Shown here piece by piece: positions 11,432-24,300 of a DNA stretch of 64,000 bases (positions are counted from its first letter, which is position 1; every line of letters begins with the position of its first letter). The translations under genes were made by a program, and so were the position numbers. This DNA comes from Chrysaora quinquecirrha (taxonomy: Eukaryota > Cnidaria > Scyphozoa > Semaeostomeae > Pelagiidae). A model generated the notes under the pieces. The model had not been told where the DNA came from, ran no database searches, and saw only the letters and a program-made list of their open reading frames with translations. The stretch is taken from assembly GCA_014526335.1 (NCBI GenBank), contig JACTAT010000336.1, forward strand, positions 196,046 through 260,045. Direction: 5' to 3'.

Positions 11432-13254
11432 CTAGATTACACAAAGCAGCGGTCCAATCGTGTATATAAGTTTCTCTACGTCATCGCCAGTGTCACCAGT
11501 GGCTATAGAGGTAATTGGAAGAACTTCTTTCTTAACGACATAGCCTTCATCTGACCGCCACACAGAATCATTCATGTCACAGTTACATCTGTAATCCGGC
11601 CCACCATCGCAGGTCTTGCTGACACCACAAGCACAGCCAGTGCCATTACTAGGCCCACCTCCCCAAAAGTCGAGCTTCTGACCATGACGACCGTTTATCC
11701 ATGTGTTCCAATCATAAATCGAACGGTAGAAGAAGGCATTGTAACACCGAGCTTTGGTAAACTGCTTACAATGACTTGACTGGTCTACCAGTGATATTAT
11801 TACACCCATATCCAAAGAGTATGTAAAATTGAATTTGTAAGACCCCCAATCTTCATAGCCATGGACAATTGTTGCTCGTTCATTGTTGTGATGCAGAACT
11901 GCAAACGATACTCCATTTGCATCCTTCATGCATTCAACGTTGATTGGTTTTTTAAAGTTTGCAGGCAGTATCCGGTAGATGGCTGTTTGAAAACCATTGC
12001 TCTCCAAGGCTGCTTTGCAAGACGGGAAAACACCTAAAAGGAAGGAATTATGTCTTTCAGTCAGCGAAATTGTTAGACGTAGTAAAAGATGTTGTTATTC
12101 CAAAGTCATTATTCATTGCAATACTTAATGAATGCTAAACCAATTTACCTTTTTCAATGCAGTTACATGTATGTTGACCCGTTGCATTTTCACATTTACA
12201 GTTCTCTCCACAGCCCCTGCACAGAGTTGGCTTGCATAAAGAATGTCTCTAAGAAAGGATGAATTTTCGTTAGATTTTCTGATATGATTTTATCTGACAT
12301 TTTACGCCTGCTTTAATTAATAATATCGAAACATAAAGCCAAGTAACACTAGGCGAAAGTCCTCGCAAACAGAGCCTTCTTTCTTTCGCGAAAAGATTTT
12401 TCATCATTCGCTGCAACTAGCAGACATGGAGAAAAATGAATTATATTTTCCAAAGCTGCTGCATTGTTTTAACTTTGTCCCTTTGCAAGATGTTGCCTTG
12501 TCGAGGTCATCCCGTTGGAAGAACGTTAGCAGTTTGCGGTTTGTGTTAGAGGTACAATGGAACAATGCAAAGCGCAAGCATGCTTCTTAAAAATTAACTC
12601 ATTCATGTAGTGTACAGGATGGATGGGGTTTGTGAACGTCAGAATATTGCACGTGTATCTTTTCACTCCTCTCTATCAGCTTCAAATCAGATTTTCATCC
12701 ATTATCGATTCAATTTTTTCCTAATTTACCATCGCTCAGTCATTTGCGAGTCACTGGCTAAAAGACACATCAAGTATTTGCTGCAGAATAGAAGTGGAAG
12801 CAATATCGCTCGAGCAGAGCAAGGGGTTGACTTGATCAATGCATAAGCATAAGACTAGTGAGTTAAGTCAAGATGTTCTATGATGAGATACACAAATGCA
12901 TGTAGAAATAACGGAAAAATGATCAGCTTTACTTACAGTGTGACAGAAATGTCCTTTCTTCGTTACAAATGCATTTCCATTGAGATCATCCTTGTTGATT
13001 TGACGCAACAGCTCACATTGCTTCGTGTCAGGGTTGTATTTTTTGAAATTGCATTGCACGTTATGCAGACACTTTTGAGAGCAAGAAATCTCACTAGGTA
13101 ATGAGAAACTCTTCAGAAATATTCTATTGGCGGATGCTTCATCAGGCTTTGCAGATGAGAAAACAGCTTCTTTTGTGTGACGTTTTGCCTCTGTAAATGA
13201 TATGACAGTTATTAACAACAACATCAGAAGCAACCGCAATGCCTTGAAAACCAT
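11432..13254 (-). CDS. Secreted PAN/apple-EGF-fibrinogen-like (CNTNAP-type) protein
   Basis: Exons on the minus strand are 13254-12937, 12248-12149 and 12033-11432; phases agree and the sum is 340 codons (339 aa). Residues 1-23 form a signal peptide with a Leu-rich core. A PAN/apple domain follows (about 30-105, Cys pairs in ISCSQKCLHNVQC and TKQCELL), then one EGF-like domain encoded by exon 2 (CKPTLCRGCGENCKC, HTCNC). The last exon is a fibrinogen-C-like module whose end (GCACGVSKTC, CNCDMNDSVW, LPIT, GDTG, IGPLLC) matches the segment seen in CNTNAP/neurexin-IV proteins. Function is probably extracellular recognition or matrix; the partner is unknown. The stop lies right after the fibrinogen-like part, so no laminin-G repeats or membrane anchor follow. 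Such domain shuffling is common in cnidarian secreted proteins. Confidence 0.85.
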
Positions 13255-13784
13255 GATTGCTTTGAGTGACTTACTCGCCTAAATGTTCAAATCAAGAAGC
13301 CGAAACATATTAGAGGGCCCAAAGCCAGTTTACTAAAGAGCAGGTGTCTGTACGGACAGAACGCATTGTTTGGAACGGGACGGTTTTGTAGGTGTTAGCA
13401 TCTGAATGAGAGTATTGCAGAACATTCTTTTGCGCTTCTTGGCATTTATTGAATGTTTGTTGACTTTGACAGTGTCAAGAAAAATTGTATTTGATTAAAC
13501 GGGTTCTCTAAAAAGCAGTTATTGATAGTTGAGATTGATTTTGCCTTTTATTTACTTGAGTATCGCAGGTAGTTGAAGTGAGCTAAATTTAGGTTTGGAA
13601 ACAAACTTCCATATTTAGACTTACTGTGAGCAACGCCAGTGTCAAGCCAGGCAAAATAATCAAAGAAGAGTGCCTGGCTTCAACTTATGAGTTCTTTCCT
13701 CTAAGCAATTCTGCTATGGTGTACGAAATTTATATATAAATTGAGATCCTTGTTATCCGCTGGCAGGATGAGTCATGCAGAGTT
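13255..13784. other. Intergenic, upstream of the PAN-EGF-fibrinogen gene
   Basis: AT-rich sequence that should hold the promoter and 5' UTR of the minus-strand gene. No recognisable motif or coding segment. Confidence 0.4.
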
Positions 13785-14025
13785 ATTAAGTTATTTATTT
13801 AGTTTGTTAGATAGTTAGTTGATTAGTTTGTTAGTTAGTAAGTTAATTAGTTAGTAAGTTAGTTAATTAGTGAGTTAGTTAGTTAGTTAGTTTATTAGTT
13901 AGTTAGTAAGTTAGTTAGTTAGTTTGTTAGTTAGTTAGCTAAGTTAGTTGGCTAATTGAGTTAGTTAGTAAGTTAGTTAAGTTAGTTAGTTAGTTAGTTA
14001 GTTATTTAGTTAGTTAGTTAGCTAT

Positions 14026-14060
<35 letters not shown>

Positions 14061-14325
14061 ATTAGTTAGTTAATTAGAAAGTTAGTTAGTTAGTTAGTTA
14101 GTCGTTTTGTTAGTTAGTTAGTCGTTTGGTTAGTTAGTTAGATAGTTACTTAGTTAGTTAACTAGTTAGTTAGTTAGGTAGTTAGGTAGTTAGTTAGTTA
14201 GTTGAGTTAATTAGATAGTTAGTTAGTTAGTTAATTAGTTAGTTAGTTAGTAAGTTATTTAGTTAGTTAGTTAATTAGTTAGTTGGTAAGTTATTTAGTC
14301 AGTTAGTTAGCCAGTTAGTTAGATA
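13785..14325. repeat. (TTAG)n / (AGTT)n microsatellite
   Basis: About 540 bp of degenerate TTAG tetranucleotide array (repeated GTTAGTTAGTTA) with scattered variants. A complementary-type (CTAA)n array lies at 28140-28330. Non-coding. Confidence 0.9.
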
Positions 14326-14559
14326 GTCCGTTCATAGCACTGAAATCCATTGATCTGATTGAAAGCTGTTAGCCCTATTGTTTTTTGACAAAATCTCCCC
14401 CACAGCATAGTGGTGTACATTGACTAGCACTGACTCGGGCGAGCCTAACCAGCAGGGTCTCTGTTCGACAACCCAGTTCAGCCCCGCTCCGCTACTCCGC
14501 AAGGTAAGCGCGTTGGTGCTGCTTTGATGCAACACCTGCGCGCAATTTCTTTCTCTCTA

Positions 14560-16565
14560 AGTGAACCTATGTTGATAGAAAAATACTTTATTTATCCCCG
14601 AAAAGCAGATGAGGGGGTATCAGGTAGTATTTACTTACTATATCTTTGAAGAAAAATTGAGATTTTAAAACTATGAAATTCTTTGCACTTTGGCCATTTA
14701 GCAAGGCTATAGCACTAGACTTGCCTTTTGACAATTGTAATTGTAATTGTAATTGTAATTGCAATTGTAATTGTAATTGTAATTGTAATTGTAATTGTAA
14801 TTGTAATTGTAATTGTAATCGTTATTGTAATTGTAATTGTAATTGTAATTGTAATTGTAATTGAAATTGAAATTGTAATTGTAATCGTTATTGTAATTGT
14901 AATTGTAATTGTAATTGTAATTGTAATTGTAATTGTAATTGTAATTGTAATTGTAATTGTAATTGTAATTGTAATTGTAATTGTAATTGTAATTGTAATT
15001 GTAATTGTAATTGTAATTGTAATTGTAATTGTAATTTTAATTGCAATTGTAATTGTAATTGTAATTGTAATTGTAATTGCAATTGTAATTGTAATTGTAA
15101 TTGTAGTTGTAATTGTAATTGTAATTGTAATTGTAATTGTAATTGTAATTGTAGTGTAACATTATTTAATGCTAGTGTCTACAATAGTGGTTAATTAGCT
15201 GAGAAGTAGTTTGTCATGAATGTAGGATTCAGGCTGTTTAGTTTCTTATAAACTTCAAGTGCCAAAAGCCTAATAACCGACAGAACATAATTGTTTCTTA
15301 AGATTTTGCAAGCAAAGCTTCATCGAACGATGAATGGTCTCAGAATGCAAGGTAAGGGCTCATTCATTTGCTTTCTCAAGCTTATCTTGGCTACTCTTGC
15401 TGCATAGCATCCATATTTATGGGAATAAATGAAATGGCAGCAAATAAAGGAGTTGATAATCATCTTTTTCTCTCTGTCACCAATACCCCATCCATATGAC
15501 TTGCTAGGCGTTTACGCGAATTCAATTATTTAGCTGCTTTCTTGCAAATTTGATCAATATGTCGAATATATGATCGAATTTTAAGTTTTCATCTATTTCC
15601 ACTCCAAGTAGAGTCACAATTGAGTGGCGATTGTTTTGGTGCATTTTCTTTCAACTTGGACCTATTTGGATAGCAAAATAATTTTTTTACCAACAAGAGG
15701 CAGATTAGGGGGTATCTGGCAGGAATCTACTAACTATTTTTGAAGAAAAAAGAGAGTTTTCAACTGATTTTGTGTCGATTTTTGGCCTTTGGCAAGGCTG
15801 TAGACTTTGCTTTTTTATCCCAAGGAAGCAGATGAGGGGGTATCTGGTAGTGTTAACTATTTCTGAAGAAAAAAGGGAGTTTTTCAAATCCCAGAATTTC
15901 TTCGATTTTTAACCATTTGGCAAGTCTTTTGACTTGTCTTTTTGGCGATTTTTTTGGGGAAATGTTTACTCTCCAACTGGACCTATTTTGATAAAAAAAT
16001 ACTTTATTTACACCCTAATGGCAGATGCGGGGGTATCTCGTAGTATTTACTAACTAATTTTGAAGAAAATGGAGTTTTTAGAACCCCTGATTTTGGTCGA
16101 CTTTCGGTCATTTGGCAAGGCTATAGACTTTCCTTTTTGGCGGTTTTGTGGGGGAAATTTTTTGACTCAAATTGGACCTATTTTGATAGAAATATACCCT
16201 ATTTATCCCCTATAGGCAGATGAGGGGTTTTCTGGTAGGATTTAGTTGCTATTTTTGAAGGAAAAATGGAGTTCTTAAAACTCTTGATTGTGGTTGATTC
16301 TTGGCCATTTGACAAGGCTATACAGACTTGCCTTTTTGCCTATAATTTGGGGAATACTTTTCTCTGAAATCGGACATATTTTGATACTAAAATACTTTAT
16401 TTACTTTACCCCCTCGGGGCACATAAGTTGGTATCTAGTAGGATTTAGTGACTATTATTGAAGATAAAAGGGAGTTTTCAAAACCTCTGGGTTTGGTTGA
16501 TTTTTGCCCATTTGGAATGGCTATAGTCTTTCATTTTTGACGATGTTTTTGGGGAATTTTGTTCT
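14560..16565. repeat. Diverged ~195-bp tandem repeat, about six copies
   Basis: A unit containing TTTTGATAGAAAAATACTTT, then GCAGATGAGGGGGTATC, GGTAGTATTTACT, TTTTGAAGAAAA and TTGGCAAGGCTATAGACTT recurs with starts near 14572, 15667, 15815 (short), 15988, 16182 and 16380. The last intervals are 194 and 198 bp. The first copy is separated from the others by the AATTGT array and about 500 bp of unique sequence. Non-coding. Confidence 0.75.
14731..15152. repeat. (AATTGT)n hexanucleotide microsatellite
   Basis: About 70 nearly perfect AATTGT units with rare variants (AATTGC, AATCGTT, AATTGA). It sits inside the first ~195-bp repeat copy. Open frames across it encode only Ile-Val or Asn-Cys dipeptide runs and are artefacts. 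Confidence 0.97.
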
Positions 16566-16728
16566 CTGAAATTGGACCAATACATCTTTCGGGAACGCTA
16601 CTCCACTCTTACGAGCGATCGTAGAAAACCAGAACAACAGCATCCTTTGATGTGAAGAAGCGGAATATTTATACGTAGTGAGTCACAACTGCATCAGCCA
16701 GAACCACCCTTTCAATGCACCTTCCTGT

Positions 16729-17395
16729 CCCGGGGGAGGTACTCATATATTTTGACATACGGGGACAGGGACGTGCCGCCGAACAGGGTATCGTTTTCAG
16801 ACATTCAATTCAGGACTGGGTATCACTTTATTCTTCCGACAGGTTGATAGGGTTTTGCTTTTCTTGGTTCGACTCTGCAATAGATCGATGTTGTGTAATT
16901 CAGACAATACGAATAGCCAAAATTGCATTTCTGATGAAATTCCCTTTCAAGGCAACGCCCTGGCGAGGGGGTACTTCATTGTTGAAAAGACTAGACGTGC
17001 CACCCAGTTTTTCAAAACCCACCCATCTCTATCAATAAATTCTGTTAGTCGTGGCACCCATTTATAGAAAAAACAACGAAATTTTACACTCACTTGTACC
17101 AATATCTCAAATATTTCAACCCAATTTAAACGCCTAAGGAAATTCTAAATGCGTCGAAAAGGCATTTGCGTTGAAAAAGAAACGCATTTACCCGATTTGC
17201 ACCATAGAATTGACTCTAAATACTAAGATTTTTCAGGCTTTTAAAAGCAATGCATGTCCAAAAGTTTTTACTACCCATGTGTAGAGATCCTTTACAAAAA
17301 AACCAACCCATATGTAGGGAAACTGTCGCTGAAAAAGTTACCCATTTGGGCGGCACGTCTAGTATACTGAACAATGGAAGTACCCCCCGGGGGCA
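16729..17395. repeat. TIR element, 'GGGGGAGGTACT' family
   Basis: CCCGGGGGAGGTACTCATAT at the left and AAGTACCCCCCGGGGGC at the right are inverted, each followed inward by GTGCCGCC/GGCGGCAC. A related copy at 54834-55210 shares these ends. ~660 bp, no transposase seen. Confidence 0.6.
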
Positions 17396-17448
17396 ACGCG
17401 TGGTTCATCCTAGCATCATCAGAAATTGTTAGACAGGGTATTTTGGCC

Positions 17449-18059
17449 TGCAATCTAAGGAAGTGCCTAACCTTTGTTTTTAAACTTGATTCCCGGTAAA
17501 TCGACCACGCTGAATCGTTTAAGACCAGGAGCCAAATCGAGAAATGCTTCTATCACGTGATATACGACGTCATGATGACGTCATAAAAATATACCTTTTA
17601 CCCATTTTAATTCGCTTAATAGCTACTTAATACGAAGGGAAGTGGTAAAAATAGATAGAACACATCGAGAGTTTTCGATTGATATACATTTTGTCGCATT
17701 TCGAAGGTCAAAATATTGATGATGACGTCATCGGGACCTTTTTGAGCAGGTCCTTTCATAGTAGGGATGTTGGTGAAACAATTGTGCATTTTATGTTACC
17801 AGTATCAAATTTGGCGAAAAGGGGTAATTTGATACGCTGAAAAAGATAAGGTATATTTTTAAATGGGTAAAAGGTATATTTTTATGACGTCATCATGACG
17901 TCGTATATCACGCGATAGAAGCATTTCTCGATTGATATATTTCAAATATTAGGGGTAAATTCTTGGTCTATATTCCTGGTCTTAAACGATTCAGCGTGGT
18001 TGATTTACCGGGAATCAAGTTTAAAAACAAAGGTTAGGCACTTCCTTAGATTGCAGGGC
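17449..18059. repeat. Long-arm foldback element
   Basis: The first ~150 bp (from CTGCAATCTAAGGAAGTGCC near 17450) and the last ~190 bp are inverted complements, including TTGATTCCCGGTAAATC, CTGAATCGTTTAAGACCAGG and TATATTTTTATGACGTCATC. Only the central loop is unpaired. The element ends 275 bp before the start codon of the KEN gene and carries three CRE octamers. Confidence 0.8.
17576..17892. promoter_or_regulatory. Three CRE/ATF octamers (TGACGTCA) upstream of the KEN gene
   Basis: TGACGTCA occurs exactly at 17576-17583, 17723-17730 and 17885-17892, 440-760 bp upstream of the ATG at 18334. The octamer is the full CREB/ATF consensus. Two copies are symmetric because they lie in the arms of the foldback. 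A regulatory role is inference only. Confidence 0.3.
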
Positions 18060-18333
18060 AAAAAACCCTGTCTATGTCTATTAGCTTGCCTTTCCGAGTA
18101 GTTATTTGAACGAAAACTCCCATACAGGGTATCATTTTTAGAAACCGACTCCAGGAAAGGGTTTTCTTTTTTAATTTGACTCCATGACTTTGGCACTTTT
18201 CTGGCAGCATGTCCCGACCGTGATATCGGAAAGTCAAGTGCCCCGCGGGCCTCCCGTTCACCCTTCTTCAACAAAATTGCCTCGAATTTCAACAACAACA
18301 ACACACAGATTGACTCAAGTTGAGAAAGATAAG

Positions 18334-21300
18334 ATGGCAGAGGAAGCGACTGCAGAGGAACTCAAAAATGATGCAAGTGATGTTGAATTCGCAAAGTTAG
18401 TAAATGCTTCGAGCGACTGAAGTTATATCAGCTTAATTTTCTTTCAAGGATTTCTGTTTCTAGCAGAGTATAAGACTCAAACTTAAATTATAGCAAATTT
18501 CTTTCATAATAATGAGTCTAAAACTACCTAACTAACTTGATTTGGTCTGGAGGACTGCAGTTTCATTTTTGATTATGTTTTTCAAGATCACAAACACTTT
18601 TCCTTCAATTGCTGTCTACCATAGTCTTGAACAGGAGAGTCAAGCTTGTGCACATGCGCAGCAGCTAAAACGCCAGGTTTTTTCAGAGATTTATGGGATT
18701 TGTAAGATTCAAAAGATTTGTAAGATTTATAAAGATTTATGGCCAAGGTGTACGAGATTTATGAAGTGATAAACCCCTCGGTATAAATCATCCTTACTGC
18801 AAGGAGTATAGGAATATAAGCAAACAAGTTTCCCCCCAATCGAGGTAAATTTCCCCCAATCGAGATAAATTTCTCAGGATCAGGGAAAAATGCAGCTGCG
18901 ATCAGCTTCAAGAAAGTTTCCTCCATATCGGGGTTAAAAAATCAAGAAAATGCTTATTTCTCTGCCAAGAAGGAGTGTCCAGCTGACGGGAATCTTGGAG
19001 TCGAAATTTTGCATCAGCTGACGCACCATAATGGCGTTTAGTAGATTTTAGGTAGAGTGCAGTTTGGCGGTTCTAGCTCAAAATAAATTTTACTAACAAT
19101 ATGATATTTGAATAAAATAAGTGATCACATCAGTAATGGCATCCCACTTTGATATGCAATTGCATTTAAACTTGAGTTTTGCACCACTGCTGCAGATTTG
19201 CTATAGATTTGGGCCAAATTTTTCTGATATCTCAGAAACTAATTTGAGTTGAGTATTCAAGAAAGTCTGCCAGCATATACTGTTACCTGTAAACATACTT
19301 TAGACATGTTTTTGAAAAGCTAGGGAGTGACAATAACATTTTGCACAACCACTAAAATTATGCCATAATATATGTAAACATCAGAATATGACCAAAACAA
19401 TTGGCTAAGGCATATAACTGTCTTGTATTGGTCTGTTTCTGATTTCTGTACTCTGAGGAGTGTCATGCAAAAATGCTCTCATGTATGTACAAAATTTTTC
19501 TGCTGTTTCTTGCAATTTCCAAATTTTGTGCCCATTATAGATTATGGAAATAAAAATTTTCAACTTAGAATTTGATTTTTATTAGTTGGCACTCATGGAT
19601 TCTACCTCCATTTTCAAATCTTAGATTTTTTATTATTGTTATTTATTTATAGAATTGATTCTGAATCACTGAGATTGCTGGTTGGTTATGAGGTAGGATA
19701 AACCTATTCAAAGCATCATATTTTGATTACCTCTGTAGCAAATTATAGAAAATAGAATTGCTCTCATGTAAAGAATAAAGATTTTCAGTTTTAGAATATG
19801 TTTGAGCTTCTTTTATTCTTTTCAGAGCAAGAACTGTAAATATTCAGATAGTGTGCTGTATTGTGTTATTCATATAATTGAAGATGCTGTATTGAAGAAG
19901 CCTAATCAGGAAAGCAACTCGGCATTTGAACTAGCCCTAAGATGTTTTCTAAAGCTATTTCAGGATCTGGTAAGATCATTTTATCCTCTTTGGTTCAAAA
20001 AAAGGTTGCAGCAGGGGGTGTAAAAAATTTCTAGGTGCTTTTTTATACCCTTTAGGGCCAATAATGTTTTAGCAATTTTACCATCCCAAATTTTTTATGT
20101 TTATAGATTTTGCCAACCCGAAAATTTACCGCCATTCAAAATTTGATATGATAAGAAAACTGGTAAAAGCTTTTTAAGCTAGGGCCCATTAATGCCTCTG
20201 TTCTCTTTACTCCTTAAAGTTCCTGCAAATGGCTAAAATGCATCATTCTGTCTTCTTCATCAAAATCATTGGAGCACCGATGTATTCCAGGTCCTCTTGC
20301 TCTTTTTATGTTGTCATAAATTGACATCATTATCTTCAATCAAGGCCTCTTCTTCCACATTTCCCCTTACAATGATTCAAAAAGGTTGATAAAGCCCCAA
20401 ATTTTGTTTGGTTCTTTTGTTTGCTTTTATTGTTCACTCCGTCTCAAGTTTTCTCGGAAATTTCTCCGAAAAATAGTCCAAAAGTTAAACAGTTCGAAAA
20501 CAAAACATCTGAAATTTTTGGGAATTAATGTAATTTATGTTCAGATAGCTCTTCTTGAAGTCTGTGTAATAAACCTTTTTTGCTTTGCAATGTTGTGTTT
20601 ATATTTTGTGTCATTTTTACTTGTCAGGCAATTTCAGACCATATGAAAATTTTGTCAAGGATGGTTAATGTTCTAAAATTAAGGTAACTATGAATATATC
20701 ACTTCAGAAGAATTGAAATTTTTCAAAATCGCGGGATATCAATTTTCGATGCGAGAATCGTATAAAGCACCCAAAAATTAGTCTAGGTGCAAGGTTTTAC
20801 TTTCTCAGCGCTTGTTTTATCGATTTTACGAGGGTTCAAAGTGTATGATTTAAGAAGGGCTTTCGATGGAGCTTTGACCGACTGAGGTAAAAAGTTTCAA
20901 CAAGTTCATTTTTGCGGTCAAAGCCTTTAGGAAATCGGAAACTTTGAATGCTCACAAAATTAAGAACACAAGCGCTACGCTAGGACAGTGAAATTTTGTA
21001 CCTAGACTAAGTTTGGGAAGCTTTATAAGATTTTGGCGAAACTCCATGTCGTGTGGGTTCGAAAAATTTTAATGCTGTTTGCCGTCTACCGAAGTGATCT
21101 ATTGAGTGGGACATGAAGCAATGGGTTGATAAGTTTTTTATCTGCAAAAGGTTCTCTGTAATCTGAAGAGGTATCAAGACCATTGGCCATCGTCATATAG
21201 AAATAAACAAGCTTTGAATCGCAATAACCCTGACCATCATCACTTAAAACAACAACCTTTGGATTATGATACTTTTGACCTTTGACCCTTGAAGTAACTA

Positions 21301-24300
21301 GCTTTTTGCATTTATGATACCTTATACCTTCGACCTTTGACAATTGTTACAACAAGCTTCGAATGATGACACCTTGACCTGTGACACTTGAAGTAACTAG
21401 CTTTGCATGACCATATGATACTCTTGATTACTATTACTTGAAACAACAAGCGTTGTATGAACGTAGCCATTAGATCCCTCGCGTATATTTGGTGATTGTC
21501 TTTTTTTGCAAGTAATTTGTTGGACTTTTTAGCTGTTGTGATATTGTGCATGATTGTTTGTTTAAGATTCTATTCAATTTAATCCAATTAAATTTTTTTC
21601 GCAAAATACAAGTTGCAAAGTAAAAGGTTAACTATAAAAATACTTGTATTGTATACGACCCAGGAGATGCAAAGCTTATCTAGCTTGGGCCGCTATATTA
21701 ACATTTTAAGGTAATAATAACATTAAAAAACGTAAGCTACAATAATAAATCATCAATAAGCATTATATCAACATGTATTACTTGTCTATTTAAAATGTTT
21801 CTTTGATTGGCACAGTTTTGCCACTTTCCTTAAGGCGACCTGAAAAATTTCGCTTTAAAGTTATCTCAAGCCATTATGCACAAGCTCGTTGAGTCTAAAA
21901 TTCGAATTTCTCGATATAACTGAGGGAGCAATGGACCCGATACTTCTGTTAGTCATTTTAATGATAATGAACGGTTAAGAGCTTTTCGAGTTCCTTTAGC
22001 GCCAGTAATTTTGATGATTTTCCATCATAATTTTGTGGTCTTTGTGAAACCTTGCAGAATGGGGTTTCTCTTGTATCGATATGTGAAATTTTGAACTTTA
22101 ATATCGGTATGCAAAACTCATAGATTTAAACAACAACATTATCCACGGCGTCCTAGAAGAGATCTTAGATTTTGACTTGTCTGTTTGCCATTTTTACTGT
22201 TAAAATTTTGCAAAGTCATCTGCTTTTAGAGTAGTAAACTTTGTAATTTTGATCAGTTTTCAAATTTGTTCCGTTGAACTTTAATGTTGTTTCTTTTGTC
22301 TATAGCGTGACCCCAGATAGACTCACCAAACAAATACGAATATGCGGTGAGTTTATTATTATAGCTTTGAATTTCAAATTTAAAGCTTAGGTCGATATCT
22401 CAAAAGACCAGCACGGAATTAATGCTTCCCATTAGTTACTGGCAAGAGTTAGGCTTTATTCAGAGAAGGGGGTTCGGTATTGGAACTTACGGGGCAAAGC
22501 TGTATAACAGCAAACCTATGATGACCGAATTTGCTTTGCTTCATTTTCGTTCTACATTGAAAAGTCATGGTGTTTAATTGATGAGGAAAGGTTTGAAGAA
22601 TTGATAGACGATTGAACGGTCTGTTGTTGTATGCCAAAGAATAATACAGTAACTCTCATGTGCGAGCAATAAAAGTTGCTCACATACTCTTAAGCCTGCC
22701 GCACACGGTGAGAATTTCGCTAAGGCAAAATACCACGAATGCCACCGTGTGTGCGCAAATTTTGCTGAGAAATTTGTTATTCGTGCCTGTGAGGAAGATA
22801 CCTGAAAAATTATGAATTACAATGAAATGAAGCCATTGCAATGCGACTGAAAGACGTGAGGAAAATTCTCACGGCCGCCGCACACGGTGAGGAATTCGCC
22901 ACGAATGGCAAAAAATATCCAACTCGATAGAAATTTTCCTCACCGCCACGAATGACTAATTTCTCAGCAAAATTTGTGCGCTCGGCGGGCTTTAAATGCA
23001 AATTATGCGGAGAAGGAACGCTTGCTAATTTTCCCAACCAAAAGTTAATTCGCCCGCCCTCCTGTTTATTAATTTCTCAGATATTCATTGTTTGCAAGAT
23101 GCAAGGCTTTTTCTAGTCACGAAAATCGCGGTCACAGTCTCCCCACTCTCTCACTCTCCCCTTATGATTCTCCGTGTAAAAAATTTTTAGAAATTTTGAG
23201 CCCAACGCTTATTGAAATCCCCGTTATTTGGGCACCGAAAAGTAAGAATACATGTCGCTGCTAATACTGGCTTCCGCCCTCTTTTTATGTCGATATTTTG
23301 TCCAAAGAAAGTTGCTAGTCTAAATGTATTTCGAGGTAGAAATTATGAACTTTGAATCGACCAACCGTTTGTCTATTGCTCTGCTGGTTTACAGTTGGTT
23401 TTACAAATGTCTTCCCTTAACTATTAGAGATACTGGTGGAACTGGTCGAAAATTCAGATCTAATGCAAAAGTTTGCAAAATGGAAGGACATAATCATTGT
23501 GAGTATGAAACACAGTCAACCTACATCAACTCGTCAGAGTTGTACACTGGACGCAATGTATCTGCTCGATCTTAATTGAATTTATTCAGAAGATCTTTGC
23601 ATTTTTATATAGTTTAACACATGTTTAACATAAAGCTTAATGTGGCTTATGAGTTTTTCAAATATGTCTCTTTTCCTATAGGGAAATCTAATAGGCCCAA
23701 AAGTTGATGTCTTTCAGAGAATTGGAGATTTTCTTCATTCACAAGTAAGTGATGTCTAAGTTAAGTCATCTTCCATGCCAAAGAGCCAATGTCTTGTCCG
23801 TGTTTTGTGAAAGTTTTCAGTACTTTCTATATTCATAATTTTTGAGTCGAACAAATCTTCTAAATTGCGACGAAAAGCTGAAGCATTATAGGGCATATGA
23901 TAGAGGTGGTGAAGAGCTTACTATTTTTTTGATTAATTAAATATGAAGAATAAACCAGTACATCGGAGACATTTTTACGGTTTACACTCGGGACACTTTC
24001 GGTTGACTGAAAACGTGCTTGTGTTCGAAGGAGAGTTCGAGTTACGATTAGGATGTTGTTTATGAAAATTCAACTTGATTTATTATTGCTAATGCATACT
24101 GTAGAATGATGTCATGTACTGGTTTGTTTTAGTGCTTTATTCCGGTGCGTAACACATACGCGAGCAAATACGTTTCTCTTCTGGCACATCTCAAAGTATA
24201 ACCCCCCCCCCCGATGCGGATCGAAATGCACTATTCAAAAAAGTAAAGCAGAATTTATATTATGTTTCGAGCACCAGTCAGCTTATGAGATGCAGCAAGA

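Noticed and set aside
14332..14535. 67-aa minus frame between microsatellites
   Set aside because: No recognisable domain; flanked by simple repeats and probably part of an interspersed repeat.
14673..15159. Long open frames of Ile-Val, Asn-Cys and Leu-Gln dipeptides
   Set aside because: Pure translation of the AATTGT microsatellite in different frames and strands.
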